This document shows positions 47,426-56,872 of a DNA stretch of 64,000 nucleotides, piece by piece (position 1 is the stretch's first letter; every line of letters begins with the position of its first letter). The notes below the pieces were generated by a model. It made no database searches. It worked only from the letters and a program-made list of their open reading frames with translations, and had not been told where the DNA came from. The DNA comes from Corynebacterium meridianum (GTDB lineage: Bacteria > Actinomycetota > Actinomycetes > Mycobacteriales > Mycobacteriaceae), in the NCBI RefSeq assembly GCF_016342265.1, contig NZ_JAEIOS010000012.1, forward strand, positions 1 to 64,000. The letters run 5' to 3'. The translations under genes were made by a program, and so were the position numbers.

Positions 47426-48882
47426 GCACTTCCCCGGAAGCTTATGTCAATGACGCCGGTACCGGTGGATATCGGCGTGTGCACCGGATCAGCCCACTGC
47501 TGCAATTCTGGACGGTTCTGCTCGCACTCGTTGCCGTCGCGGTGGGGAACATGGGGGAATCGGCGTTCGGGTTCCTCCGGGGTCTGATATCCGGGGACAT
47601 CCACGTGGACGTCCGTCCACTGTTGGTCGGGGCCGGTGGGTTCGTCGCGGTGTGTGCGCTGATCTGGCTCGTCTCCGGCATCTGGTGGCGGGCCGCCGGA
47701 TACCGGCTCACCGGAGAGGAGATCATTCACCGCCGGGGCGTGGTGGGGGTCCGTGTCCGTACCGCACGCTACGACCGCATCCAGGCGGTCGATCTCGTGG
47801 AGTCGGTCATCGCCCGGATCTTCGGACTCGCGGCCGTCCGTGTCGAGACAGCGGGTGGGGACGACTCCGTCATCGAGATCTCCTACCTGAACAAGAAGGT
47901 GGCCGAGCGGCTCCGTGTGGAGATCCTCGGCCTGATGGAGCCTGAGACCGGTGGGGCCGCCGCGCGGGGTGTCCAGCCCGCCGGATCCCGGGATGCGGAA
48001 GCTGCGCCGTCGTCGGCTGCCGGTGAAGTCGTCGTGGCCCCGATTCCCGTGTTCAGGTCACTTGCCGCGGCATTTCTCTCCGGGTGGTTCCTGCTCGCCG
48101 TACCGGCTGTCATCATCGTCGTCATCCAGCCGACCTCTCTGGGGATGCTGTGGCCGCTGTTCATCGGTGCGATCCCCGCCACATGGAACATCATCGACAA
48201 CTCCTGGCGGTTCACCGTCCGGAGAGAAGACGGTGAAGATCTGGACATCACCTATGGTCTCGCCGATCGCCGCCGGCAGACGCTGAAGTTGTCCCGGGTT
48301 CACTCCGTGGAGATCCGCCAGCGGGTCCTGTGGCGGCTCACGGGATGGTGGTCGGTGCAGGTCTGTGTCGCGGGTTACGGGGTGTCCGGCGCCGCCGGGA
48401 CCACCAGGATTCTCCCGGTGGGGACCCGGTCGGAGGCGATCCGGGTAGCGGCGCTGCTCAGCCCGTTGACGGCTCCGGATGTCGAGGAATCGGCTCAACC
48501 GGAGGGATGGACGCGCCCGGTGTTGCGGAGCCCGCGCCGGGCCAGGTGGGTGTCGCCGATCTGTTGGAGTCGCCGGGCGGTGACGTTCGCGGGTGGAACG
48601 GATGTCACCGGGGAAGATCTCCCGGAGGTCATCATCCTGCACGGCGGGCGCCTGTCCCGCAGGGTGTCGATGGTCGCACTGCCGCACATTCAGGAGATCA
48701 CCCTGGGGAAGGGGCCGATCGCGCGACTGCTGGACATCGCTTCGGTGCAGCTGCATCTCGTGGAGGGGCCGGTGCAGATGGTGGCGGGTGATCTCCGGTA
48801 CGCCGATGCCGTGTGGCTGCTCGAACTGCTGAGGCGGCGTCGACTCCCTGCCCTGGCTCCGCTGGGAGCTACCCCTGAATGA
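47422..48882 (+). CDS. Bacterial PH-domain membrane protein (YdbT-like)
   Basis: The 486-residue protein has several bPH2 repeats. Membrane pairs lie near 25-45, 55-80 and 215-255, each followed by a PH-like strand set: YRLTGEEIIHRRGVVGVRVR then VRTARYDRIQAVDLVESV, later FTVRREDGEDLDITYGLADR and LKLSRVHSVEIRQRVLWRL, and a third at VIILHGGRLSRRVSMVALPH. GTG at 47422 overlaps the preceding gene (GTGA). The pair should form a membrane complex. It is followed by the manganese operon promoter. Confidence 0.88.
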   Translation: MSTSPEAYVNDAGTGGYRRVHRISPLLQFWTVLLALVAVAVGNMGESAFGFLRGLISGDIHVDVRPLLVGAGGFVAVCALIWLVSGIWWRAAGYRLTGEEIIHRRGVVGVRVRTARYDRIQAVDLVESVIARIFGLAAVRVETAGGDDSVIEISYLNKKVAERLRVEILGLMEPETGGAAARGVQPAGSRDAEAAPSSAAGEVVVAPIPVFRSLAAAFLSGWFLLAVPAVIIVVIQPTSLGMLWPLFIGAIPATWNIIDNSWRFTVRREDGEDLDITYGLADRRRQTLKLSRVHSVEIRQRVLWRLTGWWSVQVCVAGYGVSGAAGTTRILPVGTRSEAIRVAALLSPLTAPDVEESAQPEGWTRPVLRSPRRARWVSPICWSRRAVTFAGGTDVTGEDLPEVIILHGGRLSRRVSMVALPHIQEITLGKGPIARLLDIASVQLHLVEGPVQMVAGDLRYADAVWLLELLRRRRLPALAPLGATPE

Positions 48883-49002
48883 GGGGTGCCCCGGGGTTTT
48901 CGTGGTGGGAGGCCCGAGTGTGTGTGCTGGGGCAATAATGGCATTCATATGCAATTAAACTTCGGTTGGCACAATAAAGTTCAGTGAGTTGAAGAATTAG
49001 GT

Positions 49003-49036
49003 TTGTCTCATCGGTCTTTCTGGGTATGGTTACCAT
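49003..49036 (+). promoter_or_regulatory. mntA promoter with operator-like palindrome
   Basis: TTGTCT (49003-49008) and TATGGT (49025-49030) form a -35/-10 pair with a 16-base spacer. ATGGT-T-ACCAT (49026-49036) is a perfect palindrome on top of the -10 and a natural place for MntR binding. The surrounding 48930-49060 stretch is AT-rich. Confidence 0.6.
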
Positions 49037-49122
49037 GTACTTACTGGTGGGTGGCTGCCGCGGATTCGCTCCGGACCCGATGGGCGGCAACCCGGAAGAC
49101 TGCTGAAAAGAGACTGTGAACC

Positions 49123-50325
49123 ATGAAGCTTGGAAAAGCTGCGGCCCTCGCTGCCTGCACGGTTGCCTCGCTCGTTCTGGCCGCGTGCGGATCGGATTCC
49201 GGATCCGGTGACTCCGGTTCCGGGGAAGTTGAGAAGGTCTCCGGTGAGCCCGTGAAGGTGGTGGCCACCACCACCCAGATCTGTGACTACGTCACCCAGA
49301 TCGCCACCGACGAGTCGGATGACGCGGAGCTCTCCTTCAACAAGACCGGGTCGGACGGAAACACCACCCACTTCGGGGCCGATCCCGACGCCGCCAAGTC
49401 GGAGCTTGATCTCACCTGCATCCTGGCGCCCAACGCCTCCGCCCACGACCACGAGATGACCCCCCAGCAGATGGCGGCCATGACCGAGGCGAACCTCCTC
49501 ATGGTCAACGGCGTGGACCTGGAGCACTTCCTCGACCGTGCGGTTGAGGCGTCGGGCTTCAGTGGCACCCTCGTGGTGACCAGCGGCTTCCTCACCTCGG
49601 ACGAGAAGTCCGATGAGCAGGCCGTGCTCGAGGCGGAGAAGAGCCTGCCGTACAAGGTCTACCGCGGTGAGGAGCAGGTGGACATCAACGAGTGGCCGTT
49701 CGCGACCGCGGCCGGCGAGGAGCCCGAGTTCATCTACGACCCGCACGTCTGGACCTCCCCGCACAACGCCATGGTCCAGGTGACCAACATCGGTGCCGCG
49801 CTGGAGGCTGCCTCCCCGGAGAACGCCGAACTCTTCCAGGAGCACGTCGAACGCTTCGAGAAGCAGTTGACCGCCCTCGATGACTGGGCCGCGGAGTCCT
49901 TCGCCTCCGTCCCGGACGAGGACAGGGTGCTGTTCACGTCACACGACGCCTTCGGATACCTGTCCAATGAGTTCGACATCAACTTCATCGGCACCGCGTT
50001 GACGGACTTCAACGATCAGGCTGACGCCACGGCCGAACACATCGCCTCCGAGGCCGACAAGGTCCGTGCATCCGGCGCGAAGGCCCTGTTCGCGGAGAAC
50101 TCCAACAACTCCAAGTCGATCGAGGCCATCGCCAGCGCCGCCGGTGTGAAGGCCGTTATCGGTGATGACGCGCTCTACGGTGACTCGCTCGGTCCGGTCG
50201 GGACCGACGGGGAGACCTACATCGGAGCCATCATGCACAACGTCACCAACCTCGTTCGTGCGTGGGGTGGCACAGTCGCTCCCGTCCCGGAAATTCTCCA
50301 GCCGTACACCCCGAAGGACCTGTAG
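49123..50325 (+). CDS. mntA: Manganese ABC transporter substrate-binding lipoprotein MntA
   Basis: The 400-residue cluster A-I binding protein has a signal with lipobox VLAAC (C22) and an acidic Ser/Gly linker. Metal-ligand motifs are seen in order: a His-rich AHDHEMTPQQM loop, DPHVWTSPHNAM, SHDAFGYLSNEF and AENSNNSKSIEAI. These match metal-binding proteins for Mn or Zn. The order binding protein, ATPase, two permeases, MntR is that of mntABCD-mntR in C. diphtheriae, where it is Mn-repressed, so Mn is the best guess. The protein is longer than usual because of inserts. Confidence 0.92.
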   Translation: MKLGKAAALAACTVASLVLAACGSDSGSGDSGSGEVEKVSGEPVKVVATTTQICDYVTQIATDESDDAELSFNKTGSDGNTTHFGADPDAAKSELDLTCILAPNASAHDHEMTPQQMAAMTEANLLMVNGVDLEHFLDRAVEASGFSGTLVVTSGFLTSDEKSDEQAVLEAEKSLPYKVYRGEEQVDINEWPFATAAGEEPEFIYDPHVWTSPHNAMVQVTNIGAALEAASPENAELFQEHVERFEKQLTALDDWAAESFASVPDEDRVLFTSHDAFGYLSNEFDINFIGTALTDFNDQADATAEHIASEADKVRASGAKALFAENSNNSKSIEAIASAAGVKAVIGDDALYGDSLGPVGTDGETYIGAIMHNVTNLVRAWGGTVAPVPEILQPYTPKDL

Positions 50326-50458
50326 ACCGCCGTCTCAGTCTCCTCGAAGCGAGTTCGCCGCGTCCCGTAGCCCGGGGTGCGGCTCTCGTGCGTTCAGGAC
50401 CTTAAAAGAATTCAGTTTCACCAATAATAAATACCGGTTCCATCAAGGGAGAATATCA

Positions 50459-51235
50459 ATGAGTACGACACAGGCCGCCCCGGCACTGCGCTACAAAGAA
50501 GCGAGTTTCAGCTACGGTGGTTCCCCCACCCTGACCGGAGTCACCGGGGAGATCCAGCCGGGTGAGGCCCTCGCACTCATCGGGCCCAACGGAGCCGGTA
50601 AGACCACACTTCTCCGCGGCATCCTCGGTACCGTCCAGGTGTCCGGGACCATGGAGATCCTCGGTCGAACGGACGGAAAGGTCCCGAAGGGCGCCATCGG
50701 GTACGTGCCCCAGGTCGCTGACCTGGATGTCACCTTTCCGGTGACCGTCCGTCAGGTCGTCATGATGGGGCTCTACGCGGAACTCGGGTGGTTCCGCCGT
50801 CCCGGTTCCGCACACCGTAAACGGGTCGAGTCAGCACTGGACAGGGTCGGCATGTCCGATCGTGCGGGACTGCGGTTCGGCGAACTCTCCGGTGGCCAGC
50901 GTCAACGCGTGCTGCTCGCCCGGTCGATCGTCGCCTCGCCGAAGATGATCCTCCTCGACGAGCCCTTCAACGGCCTGGATGAACCCAACCGTGAGGCGCT
51001 GCTGGAGATCATCCACTCCGTGAAGCGGGAAGGCGTCGCCGTCGTCGTGTCCACCCACGATCTCAAGCTCGCGTACGAATGCTGTGAGGACGTGGCACTG
51101 CTGGCCGGACAGCAGATAGCCTTCGGGCCGATCGACGAAGTGCTCGTCCCGGACAACCTCGAGAAGGCCTACGGCGGACGCAGCTCCGACGAGCTCGTCG
51201 GATCGGGCCTCGGGGAGGAAATCCATGTGGGATAG
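50459..51235 (+). CDS. mntB: Manganese ABC transporter ATPase MntB
   Basis: The 258-residue ATPase carries Walker A GPNGAGKTT (42-50), signature LSGGQRQRVLLARS and Walker B MILLDEPFNGLDEPN. ATG at 50459 (MSTTQAAPA) has AAGGGAG upstream. The frame is open upstream, but only noncoding AT-rich leader lies there. It is separated from mntA by 133 bases and overlaps mntC by 11 bases, so mntBCD are tightly coupled while the binding protein may be produced in excess. Confidence 0.95.
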   Translation: MSTTQAAPALRYKEASFSYGGSPTLTGVTGEIQPGEALALIGPNGAGKTTLLRGILGTVQVSGTMEILGRTDGKVPKGAIGYVPQVADLDVTFPVTVRQVVMMGLYAELGWFRRPGSAHRKRVESALDRVGMSDRAGLRFGELSGGQRQRVLLARSIVASPKMILLDEPFNGLDEPNREALLEIIHSVKREGVAVVVSTHDLKLAYECCEDVALLAGQQIAFGPIDEVLVPDNLEKAYGGRSSDELVGSGLGEEIHVG

Positions 51236-52196
51236 CTTCATCCTCGGCGTCACCGACGCCGTCGAATCCCTGCGGCTGGCGGTGACGGACGTGCCGGGGC
51301 TGCAGACCGTTGCCGCGGCCCCCTATCTCTTTCGGCCGTTCCTCATGCTCATGTTCCTCGGCATCGTCGCCGGTCTAGTCGGCGTCATCATCAACCTCCG
51401 TTGCCTGGAATTCAACGCCGAGGCGATGGTGCACTCCGTGTTCCCGGGCATCGTCGCCGGTGCGGTCTACGGGGGACTCGACATGATCATCCCCGGGGCG
51501 GCGATCTGCGCCGTATTCATCGTCATCGCGCTCACGGCCGTCGGCAGGCGGAACACCAAGGTTTCCGAATCCGGTACCGCCGTCGTCCTCACCTCCTTCT
51601 TCTCGGCGGGTATCGTGCTCTCCCTGTACAAGGGTGACCGGTCAGGCCAGCTGGAGGCGCTGATGTTCGGTCGTCTCCTGGAGGTCACCCCGGACCGGTT
51701 CGTCGAATCGATCCTCGTGTGTCTCGTCGCACTCACCATCATCACCGTCTCCTGGAAGGAACAGATCTTCACCGCCTTCGACAGGGACGGAGCGCGCGCC
51801 GCGGGAATCTCCGGATTCGCCGTGGACCTCATGGTCAACGCGGCCATCGCCGCGGTCGTCGTGTCCTCCGCATCCGCCGTCGGTGTTCTCCTCGTCATCG
51901 GATACCTCGTCGTCCCCGGTGCCACGGCCCGACTCCTGGTGGACCGGGTCTCGCTGATGATCCCTGTCGCCATCGCCGTGGGCGTCATCGGTGGGTACGC
52001 GGGCATGATCATCATGACCCTCGACACCCCGCACCCCGTTTCACCGCAGGCGTCGGTCGCCCTGTCCGTCATCGCCCTGTTCTTCCTCGCGCTGCCTGTC
52101 AAGTGGTTCCGCACCCGGTTCGCGCGTGATCGAGCCGCAACCGGGCGGGACGACACCCCCACACCAGCAGATACAACCGTCGGAGGTGCGGCATGA
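51225..52196 (+). CDS. mntC: Manganese ABC transporter permease MntC
   Basis: The 323-residue ABC-3 family permease has about eight or nine membrane helices, with VHSVFPGIVAGAVYGG (coupling region) and FDRDGARAAGISGFAVDLMV typical of the family. It has a soluble N-terminal lead of about 30 residues and a Thr-rich tail. ATG at 51225 lies inside the mntB end. Forms the membrane channel with MntD. Confidence 0.93.
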   Translation: MWDSFILGVTDAVESLRLAVTDVPGLQTVAAAPYLFRPFLMLMFLGIVAGLVGVIINLRCLEFNAEAMVHSVFPGIVAGAVYGGLDMIIPGAAICAVFIVIALTAVGRRNTKVSESGTAVVLTSFFSAGIVLSLYKGDRSGQLEALMFGRLLEVTPDRFVESILVCLVALTIITVSWKEQIFTAFDRDGARAAGISGFAVDLMVNAAIAAVVVSSASAVGVLLVIGYLVVPGATARLLVDRVSLMIPVAIAVGVIGGYAGMIIMTLDTPHPVSPQASVALSVIALFFLALPVKWFRTRFARDRAATGRDDTPTPADTTVGGAA

Positions 52197-53068
52197 GTTT
52201 CTTCGACTCCACCCTGTGGACGATCCTCCAACTCCCGATCCTCGAGATCATCGTCGTCGGCGTCCTCGCCGGACTGGTCGGGGTCCTGGCGGTACTCCAC
52301 CAGCGGGTGTTCTTCGTCGAGTCCGTCGCCCACGGCACCTTCCCCGGAGCGATCCTCGGCGTCGTCCTCGGAAAGGGCCTGGCATCCGGCTGGGACCTGG
52401 ACAACGACACGCAGCATTCCGTGCTCTCCCTCTTTCTCTTCGCCGGTGCGCTACTGGCGTGTGTCCCGCTGTCCTGGCTGATGCACCGACTGACCCGGAT
52501 CGCGGGGCAGTCCTCCCAGGCGTCGGCGGGTATCGTGCTCACCCTGGGATTCGCCCTCGGCTATTTCCTCAGCAAGTGGTTCCAGCCCCTGCCACTGAAG
52601 ATCGAGTCCTTCCTCACCGGATCCGTGCTCAGCGTCAACCGGACCGACGTCCTCGCCGCAGGCGTCGTGCTCATCATCACGATCGTCGTTCTCGTGACCT
52701 TCGGCAGGCAGCTGATCTTCTATGCTTTCGACGGCGGCGGGTACCGGGCCGCGGGACACAGCGCCACCATTGCCGAGGGCGTCATTCTGGGGCTGATCTG
52801 TGCGGCCATCGTCGTGGTCATCCCCGCCGTCGGTACGATTCTCTCCATCGCACTCGTGGCCGCCCCCGCCGCCGGGCTGCAACCACTCGTGCGATCCACC
52901 CGGGGACTGTTCATCGCGGCACCCGTGGCCGGCGTCGCCATCGGCGCGGTGGGACTCGCGTTCGCCGTGAAGGCCGACCTCTCCGCGGGGGGCATGATCG
53001 CACTGACCGCAGGCGTGTTCTACGTCGGTTGTCTCGTCGTCGGAAAACTGCTCGCCAGACGGGGCTAG
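52193..53068 (+). CDS. mntD: Manganese ABC transporter permease MntD
   Basis: The 291-residue ABC-3 permease is the second membrane subunit. FFVESVAHGTFPGAILG is the coupling segment and FDGGGYRAAGHSATIAEGVI is typical of the family; about eight helices are predicted. ATG at 52193 overlaps the mntC stop by four bases. A heterodimer with MntC is expected. Confidence 0.93.
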   Translation: MSFFDSTLWTILQLPILEIIVVGVLAGLVGVLAVLHQRVFFVESVAHGTFPGAILGVVLGKGLASGWDLDNDTQHSVLSLFLFAGALLACVPLSWLMHRLTRIAGQSSQASAGIVLTLGFALGYFLSKWFQPLPLKIESFLTGSVLSVNRTDVLAAGVVLIITIVVLVTFGRQLIFYAFDGGGYRAAGHSATIAEGVILGLICAAIVVVIPAVGTILSIALVAAPAAGLQPLVRSTRGLFIAAPVAGVAIGAVGLAFAVKADLSAGGMIALTAGVFYVGCLVVGKLLARRG

Positions 53069-53095
53069 CGGAACCCACAGGGAAGGAGAACGACA

Positions 53096-53797
53096 GTGGG
53101 AACGAGTCTCTCGGATCTGCCCGACAGATCCCAGGACTACCTCAAGGTCATCTGGGACATCTGCGAGCGCACCGGTGAACCTGCCGCGCTGAAGGATGTC
53201 GCCGCCCAGACCGGGCAGAAGACCTCGACGGCGTCCGAAGCCGTACGACGGCTGACGGAGCGCGGTCTGGTCAGACACCGCCCGTACTCGGGGGTGACCC
53301 TCACCGACGAGGGGACCCGGCTGGCAATCGGCATGATGCGTCGCCACCGCATCCTCGAGATGTTCCTCTGCACGACCCTCGGCTACACATGGGACGAGGT
53401 GCACGAGGAGGCGGATGTGCTGGAGCACTCCGTGTCCGACAAACTCATCGAAAGGATCGACGCCCACCTCGGGCATCCGGTGCGTGACCCCCACGGGGAC
53501 CCGATACCGGACCACGACGGAGCGATGGTGGACAGCATGTCGGAGCCCCTCAGCGGAGTCGAGGAGGGTGCGAACGTCACCGTGGACAGGGTCAGCGACC
53601 GGGATCCGGAACTGCTCCGCTACCTCGCCGACCACGGTATCCGGCCCGGTGCCGGACTGAGCGTTCTTCCGCCCCCGTTCCCGGGCATGTCCGTCATCCG
53701 GGTCGAACGTCCGTCAGGTACCCGAGGAACGGATGCACCCTTCGACGTCCCAATGACGACTGCGGGCATCGCGGCCATCTCCGTCATCCGCGGTTGA
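53096..53797 (+). CDS. mntR: DtxR-family manganese-dependent repressor MntR
   Basis: The 233-residue protein has the DtxR layout. The N-terminal winged helix (SQDYLKVIWDICERTGEP, then TSTASEAVRRLTERGLV) binds DNA. The dimerisation and metal region carries MMRRHRILEMFL, WDEVHEEADVLEH and MSEPLSGVEEG, and a C-terminal SH3-like domain follows. It is encoded at the end of the Mn transport operon and probably represses it when Mn is sufficient, likely through the palindrome at 49026. GTG at 53096 is preceded by GGAAGGAG. A separate DtxR for iron is expected elsewhere. Confidence 0.93.
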   Translation: MGTSLSDLPDRSQDYLKVIWDICERTGEPAALKDVAAQTGQKTSTASEAVRRLTERGLVRHRPYSGVTLTDEGTRLAIGMMRRHRILEMFLCTTLGYTWDEVHEEADVLEHSVSDKLIERIDAHLGHPVRDPHGDPIPDHDGAMVDSMSEPLSGVEEGANVTVDRVSDRDPELLRYLADHGIRPGAGLSVLPPPFPGMSVIRVERPSGTRGTDAPFDVPMTTAGIAAISVIRG

Positions 53798-53806
53798 CCG
53801 ACCCCG

Positions 53807-54295
53807 CTACACCGCGCCCGGGTGTCCCAGCTGGCGCCACGCCTCATAGGTGGCCACCGCAGCGCAGTTGGACAAATTCATCGAACGTCGTGCCGGGAGC
53901 ATCGGTACCCGTACCTGCTCTGTGACCCGGGGATCGGAGAGTGCCGCGGCGTCCAGCCCCGTCGGTTCCGTTCCGAACAACAGGACATCGCCCGGCTCGT
54001 AGCTGACGTCAGTGTGCCAGCGTGTCGCGGTCGTCGTGAATGCGAACACCCTTGCACCCGGTACGGCACTCAGCGCTGCAGCCAGATCCTCGTGGACACT
54101 CACCTGCGCCAGGTCGTGGTAATCCAGACCGGCCCGCCGGAGGTTCTTCTCCTCGAGATCGAATCCGAGGGGGCCCGCGAGATGAAGGTGCGCACCCGTG
54201 CCCGCGCACATCCGGATGGCGTTGCCCGTGTTCGGTGGAATACACGGCCGGTCGAAAACGACGTGCAGCGGTGCGGAGCAGCTGGTCTCACTCAT
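53807..54295 (-). CDS. trmL: tRNA (cytidine/uridine-2'-O)-methyltransferase TrmL-like
   Basis: The 162-residue SPOUT enzyme methylates the ribose of the wobble base of tRNA-Leu in E. coli. The knotted fold motifs are present: [11 protein letters not shown] near the start, [10 protein letters not shown] in the middle, and [19 protein letters not shown] then YEAWRQLGH at the end. ATG at 54295 is used; a longer frame exists to 54409 but overlaps the folD promoter. It is divergent from folD and converges on mntR with ten bases between. Confidence 0.93.
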   Translation of the reverse strand: MSETSCSAPLHVVFDRPCIPPNTGNAIRMCAGTGAHLHLAGPLGFDLEEKNLRRAGLDYHDLAQVSVHEDLAAALSAVPGARVFAFTTTATRWHTDVSYEPGDVLLFGTEPTGLDAAALSDPRVTEQVRVPMLPARRSMNLSNCAAVATYEAWRQLGHPGAV

Positions 54296-54374
54296 GGTCC
54301 CAGATCCTAGTGGCCGGCGGTCCCGCACCCCGTCAACGACGGGAACCTGCGGGGATCCTCCGGTACGTGGAATA

Positions 54375-55241
54375 ATGGACCGCGTGACTGCACAGAAACT
54401 TGACGGCAAGCTCTACCGCGACGAGATCTTCGAGGACCTGGCGAGGAGGGTGGAACGGCTCGCCGAGCGTGGCGTGGTTCCCGGTCTGGCGACCGTTCTG
54501 GTCGGGGATGACCCGGCTAGTCACAGCTACGTCAAGATGAAGCACCGGGACTGCGAGCAGATCGGGGTGAACTCGATCCGCAGGGATCTCCCGGCCGACG
54601 TCAGCCAGGAGGAGCTCAACGCGGTCATCGACGAACTGAACGCGGATGACGCCTGCACCGGCTACATCGTACAGCTGCCGCTGCCGAAACACCTCGACGA
54701 GAACGCCGTCCTCGAGCGGATCGACCCCGACAAGGACGCCGACGGCCTGCACCCCGTCAACCTCGGCAAACTGGTGCTCAACGAGCCGGCCCCGTTGCCG
54801 TGCACCCCGAACGGTGCCATTCACCTCCTCCGGCGATTCGGAATCGAGCTCAACGGCGCGAAGGTTGTCGTGATCGGACGCGGCGTGACGGTCGGGCGTC
54901 CCATCGGCCTCATGCTCACCCGGCGCAGCGAGAACGCGACCACGACGCTCTGCCACACCGGCACGAAGGATCTGGCCGCCGAGACCCGCACCGCCGATGT
55001 CATCGTCGCCGCAGCGGGTGTCCCGCACATGATCACTCCGGACATGGTGAAGCCGGGGGCCGCGATTCTCGACGTCGGCGTGTCCCGGAAGGACGGCAAG
55101 CTCGCCGGGGACGTTCATCCGGACGTGTGGGAGGTCGCCGGTGCGGTGTCCCCGAATCCCGGTGGAGTCGGTCCACTCACCAGAGCTTTTCTCGTACGCA
55201 ACGTCGTGGAGCGCGCGGAGCTTCTGGCCGGGATGGAGTGA
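54375..55241 (+). CDS. folD: FolD bifunctional methylene-THF dehydrogenase/cyclohydrolase
   Basis: FolD interconverts 5,10-methylene-, methenyl- and 10-formyl-tetrahydrofolate using NADP. The 288-residue product has the catalytic [13 protein letters not shown] (Tyr and Lys), [19 protein letters not shown] and the NADP-binding [14 protein letters not shown], then [18 protein letters not shown] at 54375 or GTG at 54384 are both credible; the latter gives the typical VTAQKLDGK start. The DUF3017 gene follows with a four-base overlap, as in related genomes. Its one-carbon units feed purine and methionine synthesis, which are also encoded in this window. Confidence 0.97.
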   Translation: MDRVTAQKLDGKLYRDEIFEDLARRVERLAERGVVPGLATVLVGDDPASHSYVKMKHRDCEQIGVNSIRRDLPADVSQEELNAVIDELNADDACTGYIVQLPLPKHLDENAVLERIDPDKDADGLHPVNLGKLVLNEPAPLPCTPNGAIHLLRRFGIELNGAKVVVIGRGVTVGRPIGLMLTRRSENATTTLCHTGTKDLAAETRTADVIVAAAGVPHMITPDMVKPGAAILDVGVSRKDGKLAGDVHPDVWEVAGAVSPNPGGVGPLTRAFLVRNVVERAELLAGME

Positions 55242-55588
55242 CCGGGAAACGACCCATGGGTTCCTCCTACATCCCGGGGATAGACAACCCGCACGACGTC
55301 AGCCTGTCACCGTCCGCGGTTCCGCGCGTCATCCAACGGGTGTTCATGGCCCTGCTCATCGGTGCGTTTCTCGTGGTCATCGGTTTCGCGCTGACCGAAC
55401 ACTGGCGACGCGCCACGTTCCTCCTCGGATGTGCGTTGATGTGGCTCAGTGTCATCCGCGTCACCTGCGATTCCCGGATACTCGGGGTGCTCGCCGTCCG
55501 CTCCCGCAAGTTCGACGCCCCATTCACCCTGCTCGTCGGGGGATCGATGGTTTTCCTGGCGATGTCGGTCGATCCGCTCGGCAGCTAG
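55238..55588 (+). CDS. DUF3017-type membrane protein
   Basis: The 116-residue protein has three hydrophobic segments (about 37-55, 61-80 and 92-112: [50 protein letters not shown]). It is found next to folD in corynebacteria and mycobacteria. GTG at 55238 overlaps the folD stop (GTGA); ATG at 55256 is another start. It has no known function. It ends 25 bases before the converging metX. Confidence 0.85.
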   Translation: MTGKRPMGSSYIPGIDNPHDVSLSPSAVPRVIQRVFMALLIGAFLVVIGFALTEHWRRATFLLGCALMWLSVIRVTCDSRILGVLAVRSRKFDAPFTLLVGGSMVFLAMSVDPLGS

Positions 55589-55613
55589 CGGTGGACCGTT
55601 CCTCGACCCGGGC

Positions 55614-56762
55614 TCATTCCTGATCCTCGTCGGCCGCCAGCAGCAGGAAACGCCTCAGTATCCGGGCGACCTGGCGGGTCTCCGTCAGGAAGGCGTCATG
55701 TCCGACCGGCGAGACGATCTTCGCCATTCCCAGGAGATTTCCGATGTTGCGCGAGATGTGTTCCTGCTGGTGATACGGGTAGAGGATGTCGGTGTCCACG
55801 CCGGCCACGAGAGTTGGGACGCTTATCTCCGACAGCGCCTTGTTCAGTCCGCCGCGCCCGCGACCGATGTCGTGGCGGTTCAGCGCCTCAGTCAGGGCGA
55901 CGTACGATCCCGCGTCAAAGCGCTCTATCAGTTTCCTCGCCTGGTAGTCGAGGTAACTCTGCACCGCGAAGCGTTGGCTCGGATCGCGGAATACCCCGAG
56001 CGGATTCTCCCCGTCCTGGGCATCTGTGCCGAAGCGTTCGTCGATCTCCTGCTCTCCGCGGTACGTCAGGTGTGCTATCCGGCGAGCTGCCGCCAGCCCC
56101 TGTCGGGGGTATCCGCCGGATGAATGATAGTCACCCTTCAGCCATTCCGGATCATTCGTTATCGCCGAAATCTGCGCCGATTGGATACCTATCTGCCAGG
56201 CACTGGCGCGGGCGGAAACCGCCAGAACCGCAGCTGCCCCCACCCGCTCCGGATGCATGAGGGTCCACTCCAGGGCCCGCGCACCGCCCATGGAACCGCC
56301 GACCACTGCAGTGACCCGATCGATCCCCAGGGCATCGAGAAGCTGACGTTCCGCGGTGACCAGATCCCGGATGGACAGGGCGGGGAACCGGGAGCCCCAG
56401 GGTCGTCCATCGGGGTGTCGGGACGCCGGTCCGGTGGAGCCGGAGCACCCACCGAGTGCATTCGTGCACATCACGCAGAAACGCTCCGTGTCCAGGGGTA
56501 AACCCGGTCCAATCAGGCCGTTCCACCAGGTCAAGGCGTCCGAATCGCCGGTGAGTGCATGTTCGACGAGGATGATGTTGGTGGATCCGTCGGGCTCCCT
56601 GCGCAGTTCGCCCCACCGCTGTACGGCGATTCTCACGTCACGGACCACTCCACCCGCTTCGGTGTGGACGTCACCCACGGGAAGTACCGCCACCTCACCG
56701 TCCTCGGGGAACGGTGCTGATCGCGGAGCGGGCACTGACTGCTCGGATGATTGGCTTCTCAT
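55614..56762 (-). CDS. metX: Homoserine O-acetyltransferase MetX
   Basis: MetX transfers an acetyl group from acetyl-CoA to L-homoserine for methionine synthesis. The 382-residue alpha/beta hydrolase has the nucleophile elbow VVGGSMGGARALEW (S157), the oxyanion-region segment TNALGGCSGSTGP, a catalytic Asp in GVDTDILYPY and His in PVGHDAFL. ATG at 56762 has GGAGACCCC upstream; a longer start at 56792 exists. The metY gene that often accompanies metX is not next to it here. The 20-bp palindrome at 56799 lies in its promoter. Confidence 0.96.
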   Translation of the reverse strand: MRSQSSEQSVPAPRSAPFPEDGEVAVLPVGDVHTEAGGVVRDVRIAVQRWGELRREPDGSTNIILVEHALTGDSDALTWWNGLIGPGLPLDTERFCVMCTNALGGCSGSTGPASRHPDGRPWGSRFPALSIRDLVTAERQLLDALGIDRVTAVVGGSMGGARALEWTLMHPERVGAAAVLAVSARASAWQIGIQSAQISAITNDPEWLKGDYHSSGGYPRQGLAAARRIAHLTYRGEQEIDERFGTDAQDGENPLGVFRDPSQRFAVQSYLDYQARKLIERFDAGSYVALTEALNRHDIGRGRGGLNKALSEISVPTLVAGVDTDILYPYHQQEHISRNIGNLLGMAKIVSPVGHDAFLTETRQVARILRRFLLLAADEDQE

Positions 56763-56798
56763 GGGGTCTCCGTTGGTTGGCGCACTGTGCAACCATCG

Positions 56799-56818
56799 TA
56801 GACGGACCGCTCTGTCTA
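56799..56818. promoter_or_regulatory. Met-type palindromic operator before metX
   Basis: TAGACGGACCGCTCTGTCTA is a nearly perfect 20-bp palindrome with TAGAC and GTCTA ends, 37 bases before the metX start. Its reverse complement starts TAGACAGAGC, identical to the first half of the element at 43575 before metQ. Confidence 0.7.
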
Positions 56819-56872
56819 GTTCAATATCGGTTGAAACGGCCCGCTGGCGTGCGTCGGAGTCGGAGAGCCAGA

